From Gemmatimonadaceae bacterium (GTDB taxonomy: Bacteria > Gemmatimonadota > Gemmatimonadetes > Gemmatimonadales > Gemmatimonadaceae): a stretch of DNA of 10,418 nucleotides. The notes under the pieces are model-generated. The model saw only the letters and a list, made by a program, of their open reading frames with translations, was not told the origin of the DNA and made no database searches. The stretch lies in NCBI GenBank assembly GCA_013816695.1, contig JACDDZ010000043.1, positions 1-10,418 of the forward strand. Reading direction: 5' to 3'. Positions 1 to 7,845 of the stretch are shown one piece after another. A program made the translations under genes and the position numbers. The stretch's first letter is position 1, and each line of letters opens with the position of its first letter.

Positions 1-256
1 GCGCAGCCATCGCTGCAAGGTCGCTCATTGCGGCAGCAGTTGCGCGATATCCAATCTCTTCGAATGTCATCCAGTCACGCCTGAAATGCACGTTCTCGAC
101 AGACGTGTCGGTGCTCACAACAAGTTTCTCACCGCTCGGGAGCTCCAGCACAGCAGCGTCATCACCAATGTGCGATCCGCTGTGGCCGGCAGCCTCGATC
201 ATTTTCCGAATTTTGTCGAACTCCGGACCAGGGCCGAGCTTTGACCCGTCGCTCAT
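1..256 (-). CDS. thiL: Thiamine-monophosphate kinase, N-terminal part (cut by left window edge)
   Basis: ThiL phosphorylates thiamine monophosphate with ATP to give thiamine diphosphate, the last step of cofactor synthesis, in the cytosol. I translated the minus strand from the ATG at 256-254 and read 85 residues before the window ends. Seen: an N-terminal LGPGPEFDKIR segment (residues 7-17), a metal-binding HIGDDAAVL motif (29-37, with D32 and D33), a STDTSVENVHF segment (48-58) matching the family's substrate/metal loop, and an AAAMSDLAAMAA helix (74-85). This is the family's usual order at its N-terminus. The family is normally a little over 300 residues, so about three quarters lies outside the window. 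The ATG overlaps the nnr stop as ATGA, which fixes the start and implies translational coupling. No clear Shine-Dalgarno sequence precedes it. Thiamine diphosphate is a cofactor of branched-chain ketoacid dehydrogenase, a loose link to the upstream genes. Confidence 0.93.
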   Translation of the reverse strand, partial: MSDGSKLGPGPEFDKIRKMIEAAGHSGSHIGDDAAVLELPSGEKLVVSTDTSVENVHFRRDWMTFEEIGYRATAAAMSDLAAMAA

Positions 257-1776
257 CGCACGGAAGGCAGGGAGGCCAGAACCGCGGAGTTGTACGTCGA
301 TGACTTGATGTTCCAGGCGGCAGGCATGGCGTACAAGATGTCATCCAGCGTGACGCCGCGCACATTTCCGCACAGCTCGGCGGCCCGGCCATGCACCCAG
401 GCCGCGCACACAGCGCTGTCGAAGCCATCCCCGCTCTGTGCGAGAAGTGTCCCGATCATACCGGAAAGGATGTCCCCGCTTCCACCTGTGGCCAGCGCGG
501 CTGTACCAGTGGCGCTTGCGATTCTTCCGCGCCCGGAGTGACTCACGACCGTCGGGGTTCCCTTGAGCAAAACCGTCACGCCAGTTCTCCGCGCAAAGTC
601 AGCACCAACTTCAAACCGCCTATTCAGTATCTCGTCGGTCGGTAATTCAAGGAGGTGCGCCATCTCGGCCGGATGTGGTGTTATGACAATTTCACGAGTC
701 CCGGCGAGACCTCGCAATTCATCATCCGGATTCTTGAGTGCCATGAGCGCTCCGGCGTCCAGGACGATGGGGCATTTCGCGTCGCCGAGAGATTTAAGAA
801 TCTCGGCGGCCATGTGCGGGCTCAGCCCCGGTCCGGCGACAACTGCATCAGCAGTCGAGAGGACTTGAGACGGGTCCCGTATCAGTTCATCATGAGTGGA
901 TACAAGCGCAGCCGGAATTGCTGAATGAACTGCATCCCGGTTTTCTTTCGCAACAATCAGGTGAAGAATTCCGATTCCACTGCGGAGGGCGCCCCTCCCA
1001 GCGAGAATTGCAGCGCCCGCCATCCCTGAATCACCGGCGATTATGGCAAGATGCTTTCTCGTTCCCTTGTGCGCATTCCCAGGGATGCGCGGAATATGAG
1101 ACGAGACCCAGTCGGCGCTGGCAAGCGCAATGTCGGTAGGTGAAGGATTTCCGAATTCTCCCAGACCGATGTCCAGGACCTCTATGATTCCGCACATGTC
1201 GCGGGAAACCAGGTGCGCACGCTTGAGAGTCCCGAATGCGAGCGTCAGCTCGGCACGCACCGAGCCGTTCAATGCACCTGTGGTGGCGTCCATGCCGCTC
1301 GGCACATCCAGCGCCACGACCCTCGCTTCTCGCTCGAGGGCTACCTGCAGCGCACGAATACCCCCGGCAATCTCATTCCTGGGGAGGCCAGTGCTTCCGG
1401 TTCCCAACAGGGCGTCGACCACAACTCCAGCATCGCCCTGAATCGCGGGAAAACTCTCGCGCATTGCGCAAGATTTTGCATTGATTGCGTCAGGGGTCTT
1501 TGGCGAACTCGCTTCAACTACGCGGACTGGGACACCTGAACGAGCCAACTCGCTGGCGGCAACCCAGCCATCTCCGCCGTTGTTCCCTGGGCCGACATGA
1601 ATTTCGACGCCTCCGGCTCGCGCCTCGGGAAAATGTCGAATAATCCTTTGGGCTGCGCCTACTCCCGCCCTCTCCATGAGTACGCGGGATGGGATGCCCG
1701 ACTCGGTTGCAAGGCGGTCACGCTCGCGTGCCTCTTCAGATGTGGCGATCGCTACGGTTAGGTTGCGCAACTCCAC
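253..1776 (-). CDS. nnr: Bifunctional NAD(P)H-hydrate epimerase / ADP-dependent (S)-NAD(P)H-hydrate dehydratase
   Basis: This enzyme repairs hydrated, inactive NADH and NADPH: the N-terminal domain (YjeF_N, NnrE) epimerises R- and S-hydrates, and the C-terminal domain (NnrD, ribokinase-like fold) dehydrates the S form using ADP. Seen in 507 residues: VGPGNNGGDGW (61-71), DALLGTGSTG (121-130) and LDVPSGMDATTG (156-167) in the epimerase half; HKGTRKHLAIIAGDSGMAGA (236-255), the linker-to-dehydratase entry; then PHPAEMAHLL (367-376) and ATGGSGDILSG (429-439) with the catalytic Asp at 435. Both halves look intact. The length fits the fused family form. The segment usually read as DADAL appears as LDAGAL (339-344), an Asp-to-Gly change. 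The start is GTG at 1776-1774, preceded by GAGGG nine bases upstream. It overlaps the end of the Minf_1886 gene by 19 bases, and its stop overlaps thiL by 4. Confidence 0.96.
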   Translation of the reverse strand: MELRNLTVAIATSEEARERDRLATESGIPSRVLMERAGVGAAQRIIRHFPEARAGGVEIHVGPGNNGGDGWVAASELARSGVPVRVVEASSPKTPDAINAKSCAMRESFPAIQGDAGVVVDALLGTGSTGLPRNEIAGGIRALQVALEREARVVALDVPSGMDATTGALNGSVRAELTLAFGTLKRAHLVSRDMCGIIEVLDIGLGEFGNPSPTDIALASADWVSSHIPRIPGNAHKGTRKHLAIIAGDSGMAGAAILAGRGALRSGIGILHLIVAKENRDAVHSAIPAALVSTHDELIRDPSQVLSTADAVVAGPGLSPHMAAEILKSLGDAKCPIVLDAGALMALKNPDDELRGLAGTREIVITPHPAEMAHLLELPTDEILNRRFEVGADFARRTGVTVLLKGTPTVVSHSGRGRIASATGTAALATGGSGDILSGMIGTLLAQSGDGFDSAVCAAWVHGRAAELCGNVRGVTLDDILYAMPAAWNIKSSTYNSAVLASLPSVR

Positions 1777-2138
1777 GGGTAGTCACCCTCAAACGCGGAG
1801 CTGAAATCGTAAACATCCGCAAAATCATCACGAGTGTCATCCGGCTGGCTGAGAAGAAATCCGAGGTCCACCAGGGTGAATACAATGTCGCCTATGTCCG
1901 AGGTGGAATTGATTCCCCAGTGCTCGAGAACAATGCGAGCCATCACCCCGTACCTGTCGAGCGCGAGATCCCTGCATGCGTGTGCGAGCTCGCTCCCCGC
2001 AATGTGGCGGCGAGCATCCAGCTTGCTCTGACAAAACTCGAGTGCGGAAAGGACGAAAAGGTAAGCCTGCTCATCAAAGCGGGTCTCCCGGAGCCGGATC
2101 CGCTCCATGATTCCGTCACGGAAGACCTGCGTGTTCAA
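1758..2138 (-). CDS. Minf_1886 family protein (conserved, function unknown)
   Basis: This is a small soluble protein of about 126 residues that I recognise as the Minf_1886 family; no biochemical role is known to me. Seen: no signal peptide or membrane segment, and a run of family-type blocks: [17 protein letters not shown], then [22 protein letters not shown], then [24 protein letters not shown], then [13 protein letters not shown] near the C-terminus. The start is uncertain. I chose TTG at 2138-2136 because it makes a TTGA overlap with the glyA stop and because the [13 protein letters not shown] segment after it resembles relatives' N-termini as I remember them. The alternative is the ATG at 2108-2106, giving 116 residues. 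Neither has a convincing Shine-Dalgarno sequence. An open frame continues upstream to 2252, but that part lies within glyA and looks like its shadow. Position between glyA and nnr suggests co-expression only; I do not infer a function from it. Confidence 0.88.
   Translation of the reverse strand: MNTQVFRDGIMERIRLRETRFDEQAYLFVLSALEFCQSKLDARRHIAGSELAHACRDLALDRYGVMARIVLEHWGINSTSDIGDIVFTLVDLGFLLSQPDDTRDDFADVYDFSSAFEGDYPWSCAT
1786..1790 (-). promoter_or_regulatory. Shine-Dalgarno sequence for nnr (GAGGG)
   Basis: On the minus strand GAGGG lies nine bases before the GTG at 1776, inside the last codons of the upstream Minf_1886 gene. It supports the GTG as the nnr start even though that makes a 19-base gene overlap. 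Confidence 0.6.
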
Positions 2139-3406
2139 GTGCGCGCTCTCGCAGGCGGATTGAAACTGTTCGGGTAAAGTGGGAACAGGTCTGTCAGCTC
2201 GCGCACGGCATCCTTGACTTTTCCGAAATTTGCCGTGTCCTCGGGCGCGCATATTACATCGTCAATGAGTTCCGCTACGCGCTCCATCTCCGGTTCCTTC
2301 ATTCCTCGGGTGGTTACCGCGGGCGTGCCAATTCGGATTCCACTCGTGACAAATGGAGACTGCGTCTCGTTCGGCACTGTGTTCTTGTTCACTGTAATGC
2401 CCGCTGCATCCAGCGCCTTTTCCGCAGCCTTGCCCGTGATGTTCTTGGAGCGAAGGTCAACCAGCATCAGGTGATTGTCAGTGCCGCCCGACACAACCTG
2501 GAACCCGCGCTTGATAAGCGCGTCGGCGAGTGTGCGCGCATTGGCCACAATCTGTCCGCAATACGTCCTGAACGAAGGATCGAGTGCTTCCCTGAACGCG
2601 ACTGCCTTGGCCGCAATTACATGCTCGAGCGGTCCACCCTGGGTTCCCGGAAACATCGCTTTATCGATCGCCTTCGCATGTTCCGTCTTGCAAAGAATCA
2701 GCCCGCCGCGCGGACCGCGAAGAGTCTTGTGCGTAGTACTCGTAACGGCGTCAGCGTGCGGAATCGGGGACGGATGAAACCCAGTGGCTACGAGCCCCGC
2801 AAAATGTGCCATGTCCACAACGAATTTCGCGCCGATCTCTTTTGCCACTTCCGCAAAAGGCTCGAAGTCGATGATGCGCGCATATGCACTCGCGCCCGCC
2901 ATGATCATCTTCGGACGCTTCTCCAGCGCGAGCTTTCGCATCTGGTCGTAGTCGATTCGACCTTCGGCCGTCACACCATAGTGAATGGCGTTGTACAGGA
3001 GCCCCGAAAAGTTGACAGGCGATCCGTGAGTAAGATGACCGCCCTGTGAAAGGTCGAGACCCAGCACCGTTTCACCGGGCTTCAGGAACGCGAGGTAAAC
3101 GGCCGCGTTGGCCTGGGCTCCCGAATGCGGCTGCACATTCGCATGGTCGGCGCCGAACAGCTGCTTCACGCGATCGATTGCCAGCTGCTCGATCTCATCA
3201 ACGAACTCGCATCCGCCGTAGTAGCGCTTGCCGGGAAGTCCCTCAGCGTACTTGTTCGTGAGTGGAGTGCCCATGGCCTCGAGGACTGCATCCGAGACGA
3301 AATTCTCGCTCGCGATCAGCTCGAGACCGTGACGCTGACGATCGACTTCCTTGTCGATCAGTTCGGCGATAATCGAATCTTCTTTTCTGAGATTGAAGTC
3401 AGTCAC
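2135..3406 (-). CDS. glyA: Serine hydroxymethyltransferase
   Basis: This PLP enzyme converts serine and tetrahydrofolate to glycine and 5,10-methylene-tetrahydrofolate, the main cellular source of one-carbon units. It is cytosolic and acts as a dimer or tetramer of fold-type I subunits. Seen in 423 residues: [16 protein letters not shown] (23-38), [16 protein letters not shown] (50-65), the [11 protein letters not shown]/phosphate segment (93-100), [11 protein letters not shown] (196-206), and the Schiff-base lysine K227 in [14 protein letters not shown]. The C-terminal [14 protein letters not shown] block is present. Length and motif order match the bacterial family fully. The start is GTG at 3406-3404, overlapping the rpiB stop as GTGA, with GGGAG nine bases upstream. 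Its stop overlaps the proposed TTG start of the Minf_1886 gene. Glycine cleavage or serine deamination partners are not in the window. Confidence 0.98.
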   Translation of the reverse strand: MTDFNLRKEDSIIAELIDKEVDRQRHGLELIASENFVSDAVLEAMGTPLTNKYAEGLPGKRYYGGCEFVDEIEQLAIDRVKQLFGADHANVQPHSGAQANAAVYLAFLKPGETVLGLDLSQGGHLTHGSPVNFSGLLYNAIHYGVTAEGRIDYDQMRKLALEKRPKMIMAGASAYARIIDFEPFAEVAKEIGAKFVVDMAHFAGLVATGFHPSPIPHADAVTSTTHKTLRGPRGGLILCKTEHAKAIDKAMFPGTQGGPLEHVIAAKAVAFREALDPSFRTYCGQIVANARTLADALIKRGFQVVSGGTDNHLMLVDLRSKNITGKAAEKALDAAGITVNKNTVPNETQSPFVTSGIRIGTPAVTTRGMKEPEMERVAELIDDVICAPEDTANFGKVKDAVRELTDLFPLYPNSFNPPARART

Positions 3407-3858
3407 TGCGCGGCACTCCCGGAAGTCTCGATTTTTTCGACCCGCCGTTCGTGGCGGCCTCCCTCAAAATCAGTTTCGAGCCAGCGCTTCATTATCTCGA
3501 GGCCCTCCTCGTCCGACAAGAAACGCGCAGGGATTACCAGGACATTTGAGTCGTTGTGCTTCCGGGACAGTTCTGCGATTTCCGGCTTCCACGCCAGCGC
3601 AGCGCGAACATGCGGATACCGGTTGGCGACAATGTCCATCCCGATACCGCTTCCGCAGAGCAAAATGCCCCGCTTCGCTTCTCCCCGCGAGACTTCCCGG
3701 GCGAGGGGGTGCGCGAAATCCGGGTAGTCAGTCGATTCGGCAGACGAAGCACCGAGGTCCTGCGGCTCGTAGCCCAGTTTCCTGAGCTCACCGACCAGTT
3801 TTTCTTTCATTTCAAAGCCGGCATGGTCAGCCGCGATGGGAATCTGTTCGCCGCTCAT
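3403..3858 (-). CDS. rpiB: Ribose-5-phosphate isomerase B
   Basis: RpiB interconverts ribulose 5-phosphate and ribose 5-phosphate in the pentose phosphate pathway, in the cytosol. Seen in 151 residues, the usual length: the N-terminal [14 protein letters not shown] block (6-19, with D11 and H12), STDYPDFAH (42-50), the catalytic loop LLCGSGIGM with the presumed base C68 and S70, HNDSNVL, and the GGRHERRV C-terminal arginine patch. The residue after CGSGIGM is Asp where many relatives carry Ser; this is a mild variation. Allose 6-phosphate or galactose 6-phosphate isomerase (LacAB) are close relatives, but the neighbouring genes give no sign of those sugars. ATG at 3858-3856 lies four bases after the leucine dehydrogenase stop, with no clear Shine-Dalgarno sequence. 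The stop overlaps glyA by four bases. An rpiB-glyA pair fits central carbon housekeeping. Confidence 0.95.
   Translation of the reverse strand: MSGEQIPIAADHAGFEMKEKLVGELRKLGYEPQDLGASSAESTDYPDFAHPLAREVSRGEAKRGILLCGSGIGMDIVANRYPHVRAALAWKPEIAELSRKHNDSNVLVIPARFLSDEEGLEIMKRWLETDFEGGRHERRVEKIETSGSAAQ
3416..3420 (-). promoter_or_regulatory. Shine-Dalgarno sequence for glyA (GGGAG)
   Basis: GGGAG on the minus strand ends nine bases before the GTG start of glyA and sits in the last codons of rpiB. Together with the GTGA overlap it decides the glyA start. Confidence 0.6.
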
Positions 3859-3862
3859 CTAC

Positions 3863-4939
3863 TTACGTCGCGCTGCGCGGCCACTGCGGCCAGGTGCGGA
3901 CCATGCCGTTAACTGCCTTGAGTCTCCGCTCAGCCAGTCTGTCGGCTGCCACGTACGTAGGCACGCCATCAGACTTCGCGATGTCGAACACGCCGAGAAC
4001 CGTATCATAGATCTCGTCGGCCTTGCGGAAAGCACGCTCCGAATTCCAGCCCGCGACTTCGCCATAAACATTGATGACACCGCCCGCATTTGCGACGTAG
4101 TCAGGCGTGTACTGGATCTGCTTCTCCTCGAGGATATCGCCGTGACGTTCTTCGAGCAGCTGGTTGTTCGCGCCGCCGCAGACCACTTCGACTTTCAACA
4201 CATCGATTGTCTTGTCGTTGATGACTCCACCTAACGCGCAGGGCGCAAAGATGTCGGCCTTGGTGCTGTAGATGTCGTCGCCCTCGACAATTTTTGCTTC
4301 GGTTTCTGCGGCAACCTTCTTCGCGCGCTCTGGATCGATGTCCGAGACAACGAGCTTGGCGCCAGCCGCATGGAGCTCCTTCGCGAGATACCGGCCGACA
4401 TTTCCGCAACCCTGAAGAAGTACAGTCTTGCCCTGAAGGCTGTCGCTTCCCCATCTATGAAATGCGGAAGCCTGGATCGCACGGAAAACGCCGTGCGCCG
4501 TTACAGGGGATGGATCGCCCGATTTCCCGGCGAGGCCCGCTACATAATCGGTCTCCATGTGCACGAAATCCATGTCCGACGTGCTCGTACCGACATCTTC
4601 CGCGGTGACATAGCGCCCACCGAGGCTTTCGACAAAGCGCCCATGCGAACGGAAGAGCATTTCTCGGCTGCGCGTACGGTTGTCTCCAATGATCACCGCC
4701 TTGCCGCCGCCAAGGTTGAGTCCCGCCACTGCATTCTTGTACGTCATTCCGCGCGAAAGCCTGAGCGCATCTGTCAGCGCTTCCGCGTCTGAGGCATAGC
4801 TCCAGAATCGTGTGCCGCCGAGAGCCGGCCCGAGGGTAGTGCTGTGGATCGCGATGATGCCGCGGTATCCGGAAACCGGATCGCTGCACATTACGACCTG
4901 TTCGTGCCCCATTTCAGTAAGCGTATCAAAGATCTTCAT
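3863..4939 (-). CDS. Leucine dehydrogenase (Glu/Leu/Phe/Val dehydrogenase family)
   Basis: The enzyme reversibly deaminates leucine and other branched-chain amino acids to 2-oxo acids with NAD+. Seen in 358 residues, close to the usual leucine dehydrogenase length: an N-terminal MKIFDTLTEMGHEQVV typical of the leucine/valine branch, GPALGGTRFW (37-46), MTYKNAVAGLNLGGGKAV (65-82) with the two active-site lysines K68 and K80, the TAEDVGTS block with D115, the NAD-binding GCGNVG turn (177-182), and the acidic residue D200 in VVSDID at the end of the second strand, which suits NAD rather than NADP. C-terminal NQLL and YVANAGGVINVYGE blocks are present. Valine or phenylalanine dehydrogenase activity is possible and cannot be excluded from sequence. 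It lies 21 bases after the acyl-CoA dehydrogenase stop, the largest gap in the operon. Its oxo-acid products would feed acyl-CoAs to the neighbouring enzymes through a ketoacid dehydrogenase encoded elsewhere. Confidence 0.94.
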   Translation of the reverse strand: MKIFDTLTEMGHEQVVMCSDPVSGYRGIIAIHSTTLGPALGGTRFWSYASDAEALTDALRLSRGMTYKNAVAGLNLGGGKAVIIGDNRTRSREMLFRSHGRFVESLGGRYVTAEDVGTSTSDMDFVHMETDYVAGLAGKSGDPSPVTAHGVFRAIQASAFHRWGSDSLQGKTVLLQGCGNVGRYLAKELHAAGAKLVVSDIDPERAKKVAAETEAKIVEGDDIYSTKADIFAPCALGGVINDKTIDVLKVEVVCGGANNQLLEERHGDILEEKQIQYTPDYVANAGGVINVYGEVAGWNSERAFRKADEIYDTVLGVFDIAKSDGVPTYVAADRLAERRLKAVNGMVRTWPQWPRSAT

Positions 4940-4960
4940 TTCGTTCGCAGTTAGTGTGGT

Positions 4961-6121
4961 CTAGCTATGGTAAAGCGCACGTGAAATCACGATGCGCTGA
5001 ATTTCAGAAGTGCCCTCATAAATCTCGGTAACCTTGGCGTCCCGGAAAAGGCGCTCGACCGAATAGTCTTTCATGTATCCGTACCCGCCAAAAATCTGGA
5101 TTGCCTCCGTTGTCACCCACATAGCCGTTTCGCTGGCAAATAGCTTGGCCATCGAGGCTACATGTGTCACAACCTGGCCGCGGTCCTTCGCGGCAGCCGC
5201 ATCATGGAGCAGAGAACGGGCCGCCGTCACTCGCGTGGACATATCCGCGAGCTTGAACTGGATTGCCTCGAAGTCCTTCAGGTGCTTGCCGAACTGGCGT
5301 CGTTCGCCAGCGTACCTGGTTGCTTCCTCCAGTGCCGCCCGCGCAATTCCCAGAGCCTGGGCAGCAATTCCGAGCCGGCCATTATCGAGCGACTGCATCG
5401 AGTAGATGAAACCCTGCGATTCCACTCCAAGCAGGTTGGCTGCCGGCACCCGGAGATTGTCAAAGTTGAGCTGCACTGTCGGCGAAGAGCGCAGGCCCAT
5501 CTTGTCTTCCTTCTTCCCCACATGAAACCCCGGCAGGTCGGGCGTGACGATAAAAGCGCCGATTCCCCGTCCGCCCTTTCGATTCTCGCTTACGTCGGTT
5601 CGCGCCATTGCTATAATGGCTCCGGCGGTTCCGCCATTTGTCACCCAGCTCTTGGTGCCATTCAGAACCCAGGTGTCTCCTTCCCGCACTGCCTGAGTGG
5701 CGAGCGATGCCGCATCCGACCCGGAGTCAGGTTCGGAGAGCGCGAATGCTCCGAGGATTTCACCGCGCGCCATTCCAGGCAAAAAGCGTCTTTTCTGTTC
5801 GTCATTCCCGAAGCGCAGGATCATCTGCGTGGGAAGCGAGTTGTGAACACTCATTAGAACTGCCGTCGATGCATCAACAGCGGCTATCTCTTCCAGTGCA
5901 ATGAGGTAGGTAACGGTGTCGAGCCCGAGCCCACCATGTTCCTCGGGCAGGAGCATTCCCAGGAACCCAAGCTCGCCCAGCTTACCAACGATGGTCGGCT
6001 CGAAGTGCGCATCCCTGTCCCATTGCGCAGCGTACGGCGCGATCTCGGTTTGAGCGAACTCACGGGCTACGCTGCGTATCTCGCGCTGTTCTTCAGTTAG
6101 CGGGCGAAGATCGGAATTCAC
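4961..6121 (-). CDS. Acyl-CoA dehydrogenase (short-chain / butyryl-CoA type)
   Basis: This FAD enzyme introduces the alpha-beta double bond into acyl-CoA, the first step of beta-oxidation, and passes electrons to electron-transfer flavoprotein. With the GTG start at 6121-6119 the protein has 386 residues, the usual size. Seen: the N-terminal helical domain with LTEEQREIRS and PEEHGGLGL; the signature FALSEPDSGSDA (about 126-137); the WVTNGG segment of the flavin site; the middle beta domain; RRQFGKHLKDFEAIQFKLAD; and FGGYGYMKDYSVERLFRDAK leading to IYEGTSEIQR with the catalytic Glu at 369, the position used by short-chain and branched short-chain members. Substrate (butyryl, isobutyryl or isovaleryl) cannot be fixed by eye; leucine dehydrogenase next door favours branched acyl-CoAs as an inference. 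A longer frame opening at 6172 overlaps the hydroxyacyl-CoA dehydrogenase C-terminus and reads as unrelated residues. The GTG lies five bases after that gene's stop. Confidence 0.95.
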   Translation of the reverse strand: MNSDLRPLTEEQREIRSVAREFAQTEIAPYAAQWDRDAHFEPTIVGKLGELGFLGMLLPEEHGGLGLDTVTYLIALEEIAAVDASTAVLMSVHNSLPTQMILRFGNDEQKRRFLPGMARGEILGAFALSEPDSGSDAASLATQAVREGDTWVLNGTKSWVTNGGTAGAIIAMARTDVSENRKGGRGIGAFIVTPDLPGFHVGKKEDKMGLRSSPTVQLNFDNLRVPAANLLGVESQGFIYSMQSLDNGRLGIAAQALGIARAALEEATRYAGERRQFGKHLKDFEAIQFKLADMSTRVTAARSLLHDAAAAKDRGQVVTHVASMAKLFASETAMWVTTEAIQIFGGYGYMKDYSVERLFRDAKVTEIYEGTSEIQRIVISRALYHS

Positions 6122-6126
6122 GAGGC

Positions 6127-6981
6127 TCACGAGTAGGTGTAAAAACCGCGGCCGCTCTTTCGGCCCAGCCACCCGGCTGCAACGTATTTCCTGAGCAGTG
6201 GGCAGGGTCGGTACTTGGGATCGCCGAGCCCGTCATGCAGTACTTCCAGGATTGCAACGCACGTATCGAGTCCGATCAGGTCTGCGAGTGCGAGTGGGCC
6301 CATTGGATGATTCATTCCAAGGGTCATCACCTGATCGATCGCCTCTGCCTTACCCACGCCTTCCATCAAGCAGTACACAGCTTCATTGATCATGGGAAGC
6401 AGTACACGATTGGAAACAAACCCGGGGTAGTCGTTCACTTCGACGGGTGTTTTACCGAGCCTGCTGCTCAAATCCACAACCGCCCTGGTTGTTGCGTCCG
6501 ATGTTGCAAGACCGCGAATGATTTCCACGAGCTTCATGACGGGAACGGGATTCATGAAGTGCATACCGACAACGTTTTCAGGCCGCTTCGTTTTTGCCGC
6601 AATCTCGGTGATCGAAATCGAGCTGGTATTGCTCGCAAGAATTGAATTTGGTGCTGCGACCGAATCAAGGCTGGCGAAGATCTTGAATTTGAGGTCCCGG
6701 TTTTCCGTTGCAGCTTCGATAATGATATCCGCCGACGACGCAGCGCCCATGTCGGTCGCTGTCTTGATGCGCCCAAGCGTAGCGTCGCGAGATTCAGCAG
6801 TGACGCTTCCCTTCTTCACCTGGCGCTCAAGATTTTTTCCAATGGTCGCCATGCCCCGATCGATTGCATCGGCTGACACGTCAATCATTGTCACCGGGTA
6901 TTCGGACTGCGCGAAGACGTGCGCAATTCCATTTCCCATCTGCCCTGCGCCAATGACCGCAATTTTTTCCGTCCCCGCCAT
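6127..6981 (-). CDS. 3-hydroxybutyryl-CoA dehydrogenase (3-hydroxyacyl-CoA dehydrogenase family)
   Basis: It oxidises 3-hydroxyacyl-CoA to 3-ketoacyl-CoA with NAD(P), or runs in reverse in butyrate or polyhydroxyalkanoate routes. From the ATG at 6981-6979 it is 284 residues, the length of the stand-alone single-function family. Seen: Rossmann turn [12 protein letters not shown] with G11, G13 and G16; D34 at the end of the second strand; ASNTSS with catalytic Ser 117; [15 protein letters not shown] with H141 and E153, the catalytic pair; DYPGFVSNR with N191; and the C-terminal dimer domain ending [14 protein letters not shown]. All key residues are present. The start is well fixed: the CPBP stop is one base upstream and GGAG lies seven bases before the ATG. 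A longer frame to 7026 is a shadow of the CPBP gene. The next gene starts five bases after the stop. Confidence 0.96.
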   Translation of the reverse strand: MAGTEKIAVIGAGQMGNGIAHVFAQSEYPVTMIDVSADAIDRGMATIGKNLERQVKKGSVTAESRDATLGRIKTATDMGAASSADIIIEAATENRDLKFKIFASLDSVAAPNSILASNTSSISITEIAAKTKRPENVVGMHFMNPVPVMKLVEIIRGLATSDATTRAVVDLSSRLGKTPVEVNDYPGFVSNRVLLPMINEAVYCLMEGVGKAEAIDQVMTLGMNHPMGPLALADLIGLDTCVAILEVLHDGLGDPKYRPCPLLRKYVAAGWLGRKSGRGFYTYS

Positions 6982-6982
6982 G

Positions 6983-7843
6983 CTACGACTCCAGGCGGCG
7001 AATACGCCGCGCGTATAGGTAGACAAATGCGACGATCATTCCGAGTCCTGCCGCAAAACCTCCCTCGGGCCCCCATGCTCCGCCGGTGAGCCAGTCGGGA
7101 CCGTTATCAACAATGCTGTAGTCTGGAGAAGGAACCGAGATCCCGCTCACATTGGTGTGCAGGAGGCCGGCCATGAACCAGTTCCAGCCGAAATGCGCCA
7201 TTCCCGCTGCAAACAAGCTCCCGGTTGCCAGCAAAATCGCACCCAGGAAAAATCCAGCCAGGATTACGAGCAGAACGGACTCTGCGTCCACATTCGGATT
7301 CATCATGTGCAGGAGTCCAAACACTGTGCTCGTCACAATGAGAGCCGCCTTCCAGCCGAATGCCTCGCGGATCGCCATGAACGCGTAACCGCGCGTCGCC
7401 AGCTCTTCATAGAATGCCGCCGGAAGGAGCGTAACGATCCCCAGACCCGCAGCCTGCAGGCTGCTGCCATCGCGGGCATCAAGAATCCTGAGCTGGGAAC
7501 CGGCCAGCAGCAGCAGTGATGGAATTCCAATTGCGCACACACCGAGAATAAATCCTTCTCCAAGAATCGGGATGCGTGCATTTTCACGCCCGAGCCCTAC
7601 GGCGCTCCATGGCTTCTTCTCTACTGCGCGCAGCATCACGACGTGAGCAAGCACAAATGCCAGGAGAGTCGCCGCAGGAGAGATGTAGTTATTTACAGTG
7701 GCGCTCGAGACGCGAAGCGTGAGAACGCTGACCACCGACCCGATTACGAATGTGCAGCCGACGAGCACGAGCAGAAACACAAAAACGCGGGCGATTGCCC
7801 GCGGTTTCCTGTCGTTGAGAAATCGAGGAAGCCTGGGACTCAA
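6983..7843 (-). CDS. CPBP family intramembrane metalloprotease (CAAX-prenyl protease 2 / Abi-like)
   Basis: This is a polytopic inner-membrane protein of 286 residues with the conserved CPBP (ABI, Rce1-like) core. Seen: about eight hydrophobic segments (roughly 17-43, 56-73, 95-115, 131-145, 165-180, 186-206, 207-226 and 262-278), and the three active-site motifs in order: EELATRG (E146, E147, R151), FGLLH (F175, H179) and HFGWN (H217, N221). These residues bind the catalytic metal or water in Rce1-like glutamate intramembrane proteases. The substrate is unknown; bacterial members have been linked to bacteriocin self-immunity and membrane-protein processing, but nothing here points to a bacteriocin. 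The start is TTG at 7843-7841, two bases after the thiolase stop; an in-frame TGA at 7855-7853 blocks any longer form, and no ATG occurs before residue 70. No Shine-Dalgarno sequence is visible. It sits unexpectedly between two beta-oxidation genes. Confidence 0.9.
   Translation of the reverse strand: MSPRLPRFLNDRKPRAIARVFVFLLVLVGCTFVIGSVVSVLTLRVSSATVNNYISPAATLLAFVLAHVVMLRAVEKKPWSAVGLGRENARIPILGEGFILGVCAIGIPSLLLLAGSQLRILDARDGSSLQAAGLGIVTLLPAAFYEELATRGYAFMAIREAFGWKAALIVTSTVFGLLHMMNPNVDAESVLLVILAGFFLGAILLATGSLFAAGMAHFGWNWFMAGLLHTNVSGISVPSPDYSIVDNGPDWLTGGAWGPEGGFAAGLGMIVAFVYLYARRIRRLES
6989..6992 (-). promoter_or_regulatory. Shine-Dalgarno sequence for the hydroxyacyl-CoA dehydrogenase gene (GGAG)
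   Basis: GGAG on the minus strand, seven bases before the ATG at 6981, within the last codons of the CPBP gene. It decides the start against the longer frame beginning at 7026. Confidence 0.65.
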
Positions 7844-7845
7844 CG

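Noticed and set aside
2139..2252. Longer form of the Minf_1886 protein starting at 2252
   Set aside because: The extra residues are basic, low in family likeness and lie entirely within the glyA C-terminus.
3125..3727. 200-codon plus-strand frame across the glyA/rpiB junction
   Set aside because: It is a shadow of two clear genes on the other strand and shows no domain or plausible start signal.
5162..5857. 231-codon open frame on the plus strand opposite the acyl-CoA dehydrogenase gene
   Set aside because: The minus-strand gene has every family motif including the catalytic Glu; the plus frame is rich in Arg, Ser and His and resembles nothing known.
6122..6172. 17-residue N-terminal extension of the acyl-CoA dehydrogenase
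   Set aside because: It overlaps the end of the hydroxyacyl-CoA dehydrogenase gene and does not look like the family N-terminus; GTG at 6121 gives the normal length and puts the catalytic Glu at 369.
6982..7026. 15-residue N-terminal extension of the hydroxyacyl-CoA dehydrogenase
   Set aside because: The ATG at 6981 has a well-placed GGAG and directly precedes the Rossmann motif; the extension is CPBP coding sequence read in another frame.
6983..7843. CPBP gene as a bacteriocin-immunity or phage-defence gene
   Set aside because: There is no small secreted peptide, transporter, toxin or defence gene nearby; the neighbours are metabolic enzymes with operon-type spacing.
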